Source: Actinomadura physcomitrii
GTDB taxonomy: Bacteria; Actinomycetota; Actinomycetes; Streptosporangiales; Streptosporangiaceae
Assembly: GCF_008923205.2 (NCBI RefSeq)
Contig: NZ_WBMS02000030.1
Location: 1-64,000 of the forward strand
DNA: 64,000 nt
Reading direction: 5' to 3'
A program made the position numbers and the translations under genes. Of this stretch, positions 58,407 to 64,000 are shown in pieces (position 1 is the first letter of the stretch; each line of letters starts with the position of its first letter). The notes beneath the pieces were generated by a model. It had not been told where the DNA came from. It saw only the letters and a program-made list of their open reading frames with translations, and did no database searches.

Positions 58407-59801
58407 ATGTCCAAGCCCTTCGACTGGTCGATCGCGATCGCCGGTGAGTGCATGGTGACCCGTCCGTTCTCGATGCACACCGAAAAGGAGTTCCTGGGGA
58501 TCCGCGAGCTCTTCGCCGGATCGGACGTGGCCTACGCCCACCTCGAGATGAACTTCGGCGATCATCGTCATTTGCACCCGGGTCGCGGTGACTGGTACGG
58601 CAGCTACATGCTCGCCGAGACGCGGCTTGCCGAGGAACTGCGCTGGCTGGGCGTCGACGTGATGTCGACGGCGAACAACCACAGCCTCGACTTCGGCGAG
58701 ATGGGCCTGCGGTCCACCTTGGAGTCCTGCCGTGCCGCTGGTCTCGCCTGCGCCGGCACCGGCGAGGACCTCGACGACGCCCGCGCCCCTGTCTACGTCG
58801 AGACCCCGCGCGGCCGGATGGCCCTTATCTCGACGAGCTCCGGCAACCGTCCCCACGAGTGGGCCGGCCGCCCCAAGGAGACGATGGTGGGGCGTCCCGG
58901 TGTCAACTCGCTGCGCACCGAGTGGACCTACCATGTGCCCGCCGAGGCCGCGGCCCGGCTGCGCGAGTCCGCCGAGGGGCTCGGCATCCTGCGCACCAGC
59001 GCCCAGTGCGGTCCGGGCAAGACCGGCCGCGTTCTGGCCGACGACGAGTTCCAGTACACGTTGCCGGGCGGTCAGTCGGCTTCCGGTGAACTGGTCTTCA
59101 AGGAGTCGGACCGGTACCGCATCGAGACCCGCTGCCACGCGGGCGACCTCGAGGGCAACCTGCGCTCGATCCGGTCCGCCGCCGCGATGGCGGATGTCGT
59201 GATGGTCGCTCACCACTTCAACATCTCCGAGGGCCCGCGCGGCGACCGTCCTCCCGCGTTCGTGCGCGAGTTCGCCCATCGCGCGATCGAGGAGGGGGCC
59301 GACGTCTTCGTCGGGCACGGCTGGCACAAGACCCTCGGGATCGAGATCTACCAGGGCAAGCCGATCTTCTACGGTCTCGGCAACTTCTTCGCGCAGTCGG
59401 AGTTCCTGGAGCATGTCCCCTCCGACAGCTACGAGACCTGGGGGCACGACGTGGACCGGCTGCCAACGCTCACGCCGGACATGTGGCCGCTGCACCCGGG
59501 TTTGGACGGCCCGTCGGAAACCTGGTGGAGCTCGGCCATCATCAAGGTCCACCTCAGCGAGGGACGGCTCACCGACATCACCTTGCACCCGGTCGAGATG
59601 GGGCGCGAGGTCACCAAGGCCGCCAAGATCACTCGGGGAACGGGCAAGTCCGCGCAGCACACGCTGACCGAGGGACGTCCGATAATGGCCGACCAGGTCA
59701 ACGGTGAACGCGTCATCGAGCGGTTCCGCGAACTGTCGGCGGATTACGGCACCACCGTCGAGGTCGCGGACGGCGTCGGCCGGGTGCGGGTCGAGGGCTG
59801 A
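58407..59801 (+). CDS. CapA-family (calcineurin-like) metallophosphatase-type protein
   Basis: A 464-residue PGA_cap/CapA protein with no signal peptide. Ordered motifs: IAIAGECMVTRPFS (family consensus GDVML; here Gly-Glu), AYAHLEMNFGD, STANNHSLDFGEMGLRSTLE, VVMVAHHFNISEGPRGD and VFVGHGWHKTLGIEIYQGKP followed by IFYGLGNFF. CapA proteins belong to the metallophosphoesterase fold and act in poly-gamma-glutamate synthesis, but many relatives are uncharacterised. It starts an apparent operon with a double permease and ATPase. AAAGGGAG before ATG 58407 is rather distant; longer frames (58323) exist. Confidence 0.85.
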   Translation: MSKPFDWSIAIAGECMVTRPFSMHTEKEFLGIRELFAGSDVAYAHLEMNFGDHRHLHPGRGDWYGSYMLAETRLAEELRWLGVDVMSTANNHSLDFGEMGLRSTLESCRAAGLACAGTGEDLDDARAPVYVETPRGRMALISTSSGNRPHEWAGRPKETMVGRPGVNSLRTEWTYHVPAEAAARLRESAEGLGILRTSAQCGPGKTGRVLADDEFQYTLPGGQSASGELVFKESDRYRIETRCHAGDLEGNLRSIRSAAAMADVVMVAHHFNISEGPRGDRPPAFVREFAHRAIEEGADVFVGHGWHKTLGIEIYQGKPIFYGLGNFFAQSEFLEHVPSDSYETWGHDVDRLPTLTPDMWPLHPGLDGPSETWWSSAIIKVHLSEGRLTDITLHPVEMGREVTKAAKITRGTGKSAQHTLTEGRPIMADQVNGERVIERFRELSADYGTTVEVADGVGRVRVEG

Positions 59802-59931
59802 CCCTTACGAGGGCCGAGGGCAACGAGGATGCGGAAGTGGGAGGTCTGATGACGAGCCGGCAGGGCCGCAGGCCCGAGAAGTGTGCCGCTTGGTGGGTGC
59901 CGGCGGTCGAACCGAGCGGAGGTGAACGGCC

Positions 59932-61668
59932 ATGGTGGTGATGGCGCCGGATCGCGAGGACGCTCCCAAGGCCGACGTCGCCGCCGCTCGCGGCCGGGGC
60001 GCGATGCCCGGTCGGGTACTGGTCGGCGTCCTCGTGATCGTCCTGACCTTCCTGGTGTTCCTTCCGACGGCGTTCGTGTTCATCCGGGCGCTGTCGGAGG
60101 ACCCCCGCGCCCCGCTGTCCACCTTCTCGCTGGACGCCGTGCGCGAGAGTTACGGCTCTCTCGAGATCTGGGGGGTCGTGGGTGAGACGATGGCGATGTC
60201 GGTCGCGTGCGGAATCGTCGCGACCGCCATCGGGGCCCTCCTGGCATGGGTGATGGCCCGTACCGACGTTCCGTTCAAGCGATTCTTCGAGCTCGTCGTC
60301 ATCGCCCCGCTGTTCCTCTCACCGTTCATCGGGGCGTTGGCGTTCCTGGAACTCGGTGCACCGCGCACGGGCCTGCTGAACCAGCTGGCGCGCGAGGCGG
60401 GACTGCCCTCGTGGATCTCCATCGACGTGATGACCTTCCAATGGCTGATCATCATCCTCGCTCTGCACTACGTGCCTTATGGCTACCTGCTGGTGTCAGG
60501 GAGCCTGCAGAACATGGACGCAAGCCTTGAGGAGGCGTCGCACATCAACGGCCGCGGCACCGTGCAGACGGCGCTGCGGGTCACTCTCCCGGCGATCAAG
60601 CACGCCATGCTCTCGTCGATCATCTTCGTGACGATCAGCGCCACCGGGATGTTCTCGGTGCCGGCGCTGCTGGGCGCGAAGGCGGACTTCAGGCCGCTGG
60701 CCGTAACGGTCTACCGGGCGACGAACGGCTACCCGGCGGACTACGCCCTCGCGGCGGCCCTCGGCACGATGATGGTCCTGCTGAGCGTGGTCGGGCTGTG
60801 GCTCTACCAGCGCGGCCTGCGCCAGTCGTCGAAGTTCGTGACGGTGACCGGTAAGGCTCGCAGCCGCAAGCGGATCGAGCTCGGCCGGATGAAGTACGCC
60901 GTCGTGCTGCTGCTGGTGCTCTACGCGCTGATCACCACCATCCTGCCGTACGCCGCGCTGTGCCTGCGTGCCTTCAGCAAGTCGACCAACATCGGGGACT
61001 TCGACCTCACCACCTCCGTGGTGCGTGACGTCCTCGCCAAGCCCGAACTCAAGACCGCCCTGGTCAACACGGTGATCGTGTCGGCTGCCACGGCGGTGCT
61101 CACGGTCGTGGTGGGCCTGCTGACCTCCTACGTCACCGAGCGGATGAGATTCCGCGGGTCCGGCCTGCTCAACTCGGTGGCCATGGCGCCGCTGGCGGTA
61201 CCCGGCATCGTCTTCGCGACCGGGGTTTTCGCCATGTACCTCGGCACGCCGCTCTACGGAACACTGGCGATCATGGTCATCGCCTACGTCGCGTCCTATC
61301 TTCCCCACGCGACGCGAGTGACCGGCAACGGTTTCGTCCAGATCGACTCCTCGCTGGAGGAGGCGTCCCGGATGTGCGGAGCGACCCGGGCGCGGGCCAT
61401 GTACACGATCCTGTTGCCGCTGATGAAGCCGTCGATCTCCTCGGCGCTGATCATGGTCTTCCTGTTCACCGTGCGGGAGATCAACACGGCCATCCTGCTG
61501 TACACGCCCGACACCATGCTGCTCTCGATCCTGTCCTTCAACTTCGCCTCGCAGGCGTCGCTGCCGTCCGCGGCGGTGGTCGGCCTCATCGAGACCGCGC
61601 TGATGATCGTCTGGATCGTCCTCGCCATGGCGCTGCTGCGCCCCGGCAACCCGTACAAGCGCGCCTGA
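59932..61668 (+). CDS. ABC transporter double permease (FbpB-type fused)
   Basis: A 578-residue fusion of two BPD-type permease domains. The EAA loops appear as DASLEEASHINGRGTVQTAL (about 205) and DSSLEEASRMCGATRARAMY (about 475). Each half has about six membrane helices. Such fusions occur in ferric-iron, thiamine, spermidine and 2-aminoethylphosphonate importers. ATG 59932 follows GGAGGTGA. The ATPase follows 23 bp later. No substrate-binding protein is visible in the window. Confidence 0.92.
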   Translation: MVVMAPDREDAPKADVAAARGRGAMPGRVLVGVLVIVLTFLVFLPTAFVFIRALSEDPRAPLSTFSLDAVRESYGSLEIWGVVGETMAMSVACGIVATAIGALLAWVMARTDVPFKRFFELVVIAPLFLSPFIGALAFLELGAPRTGLLNQLAREAGLPSWISIDVMTFQWLIIILALHYVPYGYLLVSGSLQNMDASLEEASHINGRGTVQTALRVTLPAIKHAMLSSIIFVTISATGMFSVPALLGAKADFRPLAVTVYRATNGYPADYALAAALGTMMVLLSVVGLWLYQRGLRQSSKFVTVTGKARSRKRIELGRMKYAVVLLLVLYALITTILPYAALCLRAFSKSTNIGDFDLTTSVVRDVLAKPELKTALVNTVIVSAATAVLTVVVGLLTSYVTERMRFRGSGLLNSVAMAPLAVPGIVFATGVFAMYLGTPLYGTLAIMVIAYVASYLPHATRVTGNGFVQIDSSLEEASRMCGATRARAMYTILLPLMKPSISSALIMVFLFTVREINTAILLYTPDTMLLSILSFNFASQASLPSAAVVGLIETALMIVWIVLAMALLRPGNPYKRA

Positions 61669-61691
61669 GAACCGGGTGACGAGGTCAAGGA

Positions 61692-62945
61692 ATGAAGAAG
61701 GTGAACAGATCGGTGAACGGCCAGCACCCGAGTGGGAAGGCGGACCGTGGGCTCCAGATCACGGGGCTCGTCGCGACCTACGGCAAGTCGGTCGCCGTGT
61801 CCAGCCTCGACCTGGAGATCGCCGGGTCGGAGTTCGTGACGCTGCTCGGACCGAGCGGCTGCGGCAAGACCACGACATTGCGATGCGTCGCGGGCCTGCA
61901 CACACCGACAGGCGGAGAGATCCGGCTCGGAGGACGGCGCGTCTACGGCGACAGCGTGAACGTGCCCCCGAACAAGCGGGACATCAACATGGTGTTCCAG
62001 TCCTACGCAGTCTGGCCGCACATGACCACGCTGGAGAACGTCATGTACGGCCTGCGGGCGCAGAAGATGGATCGCGCCAAGGCAAGGCGGAAGGCACGCA
62101 CCATGCTCGAGCTCGTCGGTCTCGGCGACTTCGAGAAACGTCACGCCACCGACCTGAGCGGTGGCCAGCAGCAGCGGGTCGCGCTCGCGCGAGCCCTGGC
62201 CACCGAGCCCGGCCTGGTTCTCATGGACGAGCCGTTGAGCAATCTCGACGCCCAGTTGCGGGCGCGCATGCGCGACGAGGTCCGCCAGCTTCAGAAGAGC
62301 ACGGGAACGACGGTCCTCTACGTCACCCATGACCAGTCCGAGGCCCTGTCGATGTCCGACCGCGTCGTGGTCATGCGCCAGGGGGTGATCCAGCAGATCG
62401 GCGACCCCTGGTCGCTGTACCACCGGCCGGCCAACGGCTTCGTGGCGAACTTCGTCGGTGAGGCGAACGTTGCCAGGGGCACCGTCACCGAGGTGGGGGA
62501 GCGCACGTTCACCGTCTCGCTTCCGAGTCTGGGCGCGGGCACGGTGTTCGACGTCGCGATCTCTGCCTCGGAGCAGCCTCCCGGCACGGGACAAGCGGTC
62601 TCGATCGTTTTCCGGCCGGAGTGGGTGTCCGTGGCCGACGACGAGCAGGAGGAGGCCGTGTCCCGGGCGGGGCGCAACGAGGTTCGGGCGACCTTGCTCT
62701 CAAGCGAGTTCCTCGGGTCGCACTTCGAGCGCACCTACCGCGCCGGTGAGCATGAACTACGCGTTCAGGCCGTCACCGGCCCGACCTCGCTTCCACGGCA
62801 GGCGGGTAGCGAGCAGATCCTTCTGATCACCCCGGACAACCTCACCTGGTTCGTCCCGGAGTCGTCGGCCGGTGGGTCGTCGACCGGGGGAGGAGCCGCT
62901 GCTGAGGGCATACGAGAGTCCCCAACCGTCACCATGCGTGGTTGA
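61692..62945 (+). CDS. ABC transporter ATPase (FbpC/PotA-like)
   Basis: A 417-residue ATPase: Walker A LLGPSGCGKTTTLRCVAGL, Q-loop MVFQSYAVWPHMTTLENVMYG, signature LSGGQQQRVALARALATEP, Walker B LVLMDEPLSNLDAQLR, H-switch VTHDQSEALSMSDR, and a C-terminal TOBE regulatory domain (VARGTVTEVGERTFTVSLPS). It powers the fused permease upstream. Ser/Thr/Gly-rich tail of 30 residues. ATG 61692 with GAGG 7 nt upstream. Confidence 0.93.
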   Translation: MKKVNRSVNGQHPSGKADRGLQITGLVATYGKSVAVSSLDLEIAGSEFVTLLGPSGCGKTTTLRCVAGLHTPTGGEIRLGGRRVYGDSVNVPPNKRDINMVFQSYAVWPHMTTLENVMYGLRAQKMDRAKARRKARTMLELVGLGDFEKRHATDLSGGQQQRVALARALATEPGLVLMDEPLSNLDAQLRARMRDEVRQLQKSTGTTVLYVTHDQSEALSMSDRVVVMRQGVIQQIGDPWSLYHRPANGFVANFVGEANVARGTVTEVGERTFTVSLPSLGAGTVFDVAISASEQPPGTGQAVSIVFRPEWVSVADDEQEEAVSRAGRNEVRATLLSSEFLGSHFERTYRAGEHELRVQAVTGPTSLPRQAGSEQILLITPDNLTWFVPESSAGGSSTGGGAAAEGIRESPTVTMRG

Positions 62946-62958
62946 CCCTGACCAGGCA

Positions 62959-62994
62959 GCCCGGGCCCAGAGCGTTCTCGCCTCGGGCCCGGGC
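62959..62994 (+). terminator. terminator after the CapA-ABC operon
   Basis: Stem GCCCGGGCCC (62959-62968) with GGGCCCGGGC (62985-62994), loop 16 nt, 14 bp after the ATPase stop. Confidence 0.75.
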
Positions 62995-63157
62995 CTTCGG
63001 TGTTCCCAGAGCGGTTCGGCACATTGGAACCGTTGGCGGACGCAGGAGAGCCGTGGTGGAGCCTCACGTCAGGTGTCCGCGGAGCCCCGGTTGGTAGTGG
63101 CGGACCCATGGTCGGCGTGGAAACGGCCTAGGCACGACCGGCGGGCCGGGGTAACCG

Positions 63158-64000
63158 TCAGCCGGACGTCGCCGGGCTCAGCGTGGCGTCGACCTTGGCC
63201 GGCAGCACATTGACGAAGACCCGGGCGTGGTGGGGAACCTCCTGGTCGGGTGGTGTGAGGATCACCGCACCCCGGACGAGAGGCAGACCCGGCATCGGCA
63301 CCGGTTCCAGGAGACCGAGGCGCTGATCCTCGGTGGCGCAGAAGTCCGGCAGGATCGCCAGGGCGAGACCGCGGGTGACGTAGGTCCGCATCGCCTCCAG
63401 GCCGCGGGACTCCAGGACGACGCGCAGGGAGGCACCGACCTTCTTGGCCCAGCGTTCGATCAGTTCCCGGCTGCGCATCCCGTCGGCGAATGTCGCGAAG
63501 GCCGCCCCCGCGAGGTACTCCAGCCGCTCCTGTTGATCGAGAGCGAGGATCGGGTCATCCGGACGGGCGTAGAGGTGCATCCGCTCCTCGATGGTTCCCA
63601 GCACGCCGAACCCGCTCGGTCCGGGGGCGCGGCAGACGCCGAGGTCGGCTCGCCCCTCCTGGAGCTCACGCACGCAGGCGTCGCGCGAGGGAGCGTGCCG
63701 GATCACCACGTTCACGCCCGGCGCGGCCTGCTTCATGGCGGCGACCGCCTCGACCAGCAGGTGCTTGATGTGGTCGGTGTCGCTGACGACGATGAGGGTG
63801 GAGCTCTCGCTCAGATTCTTCATCTGCTCCAGCCGCTGGTGGAACAGCTCCGTGCGAGCGAGCATCTCGTCGGCGAAGGCCATCAGCTCGCGCCCCGCGG
63901 CCGTGAGCTCGGAACGAGCACCCTGCCGGCGATCGAGCAGCGTGGCTCCGAGCAGCCGCTCAAGGTGCCGGATGCGCTGGGACACCGCGGGCTGCGTGAG
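63158..64000 (-). CDS. LysR-type transcriptional regulator, 5' end cut by window edge
   Basis: The reverse strand at the right edge reads LTQPAVSQRIRHLERLLGA, the recognition helix and wing of a LysR HTH, so about 30 N-terminal residues lie outside. The effector domain spans the rest: LIVVSDTDHIKHLLVEAVAA, CVRELQEGRADLGVCRAPGP, GLEAMRTYVTRGLALAILPD. It is convergent with the CapA-ABC operon, which it may regulate if its own divergent target is not beyond the edge. Confidence 0.9.
   Translation of the reverse strand, partial: LTQPAVSQRIRHLERLLGATLLDRRQGARSELTAAGRELMAFADEMLARTELFHQRLEQMKNLSESSTLIVVSDTDHIKHLLVEAVAAMKQAAPGVNVVIRHAPSRDACVRELQEGRADLGVCRAPGPSGFGVLGTIEERMHLYARPDDPILALDQQERLEYLAGAAFATFADGMRSRELIERWAKKVGASLRVVLESRGLEAMRTYVTRGLALAILPDFCATEDQRLGLLEPVPMPGLPLVRGAVILTPPDQEVPHHARVFVNVLPAKVDATLSPATSG

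Noticed and set aside
1..64000. CRISPR arrays, tRNA or rRNA genes, prophage genes
   Set aside because: I saw no regularly spaced repeats, no tRNA-like cloverleaf with CCA end and no phage structural or integrase genes; a covariance-model scan could still find a tRNA I missed.

Overview
The window is high-GC actinobacterial DNA with short intergenic gaps, frequent GTG starts and many ATGA/GTGA stop-start overlaps. Paired XRE/DUF5753 and DUF397 genes, two WXG100 (ESX) proteins and PhoX point to a Streptosporangiales-type actinomycete, possibly Thermomonosporaceae; that family placement is inference. The backbone follows, in order and with the same functions, the Mycobacterium tuberculosis interval Rv1201c to Rv1234: dapD, dapE, LOG proteins, an Rv1209-like membrane protein, tag, DUF3117, an O-methyltransferase, sigE, rseA, htrA, tatB, mrp, an MgtE-N/CBS protein and DUF1003. 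Family-specific and decayed genes are inserted between these anchors.

Layout. 1-2.8 kb: two WXG100 genes, then a cassette of two small unknown genes divergent from a DUF5753 regulator, two DUF397 genes and a decayed third DUF397 copy. 3-9 kb: a membrane-anchored lytic-transglycosylase-like protein, dapD, a double-HTH DUF5753 regulator, a phosphopantetheinyl transferase and dapE. 9-13.2 kb: a damaged Ser/Thr kinase/beta-propeller gene, a LOG protein, and a deletion scar where a divergent SDR/LysR pair has lost both N-terminal halves, followed by an intact SDR. 13.7-17.5 kb: DegT aminotransferase, NAD-dependent epimerase and an MFS transporter. 17.5-26.4 kb: second LOG protein, Tat-exported PhoX behind a PHO box, tag and neighbours, a MacB/FtsX-type ABC transporter, an enoyl-CoA hydratase and DUF3117.

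26.4-38.7 kb: pepA with an in-frame hairpin repeat, a 29-bp perfect inverted repeat, an O-methyltransferase divergent from the envelope-stress operon sigE-anti-sigma-RseB-like-htrA-tatB (with an ECF-type promoter upstream), then mrp, MarR, DUF1003, the MgtE-N/CBS protein and a cold-shock-domain protein. 38.9-50.2 kb: a very large secreted subtilase-like/FG-GAP protein, a TAXI lipoprotein convergent with a histidine kinase/response regulator pair, and a complete five-gene branched-chain amino-acid-type ABC operon. 50.2-52.4 kb: a strong terminator, a nested-helix non-coding segment, and a c-di-AMP (ydaO-yuaA) riboswitch controlling a CHAP-domain secreted protein, followed by an RlpA-like secreted protein. 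52.5-64 kb: a NERD-UvrD helicase, an IS630 transposase fragment, a secreted carboxylesterase with an MFS transporter, and a cluster of a CapA-like metallophosphatase, a fused double permease and an ABC ATPase, ending in a LysR regulator cut by the window edge.

The strongest regulatory observations are the c-di-AMP riboswitch, the PHO box before phoX and the GGAAC-N18-GTT promoter before sigE. The less-described material is the family of G-rich hairpin repeats around pepA and sigE, the nested RNA-like structure at 50.3 kb, the TAXI/two-component locus without TRAP permeases, and the CapA-ABC-LysR cluster without a visible solute-binding protein.
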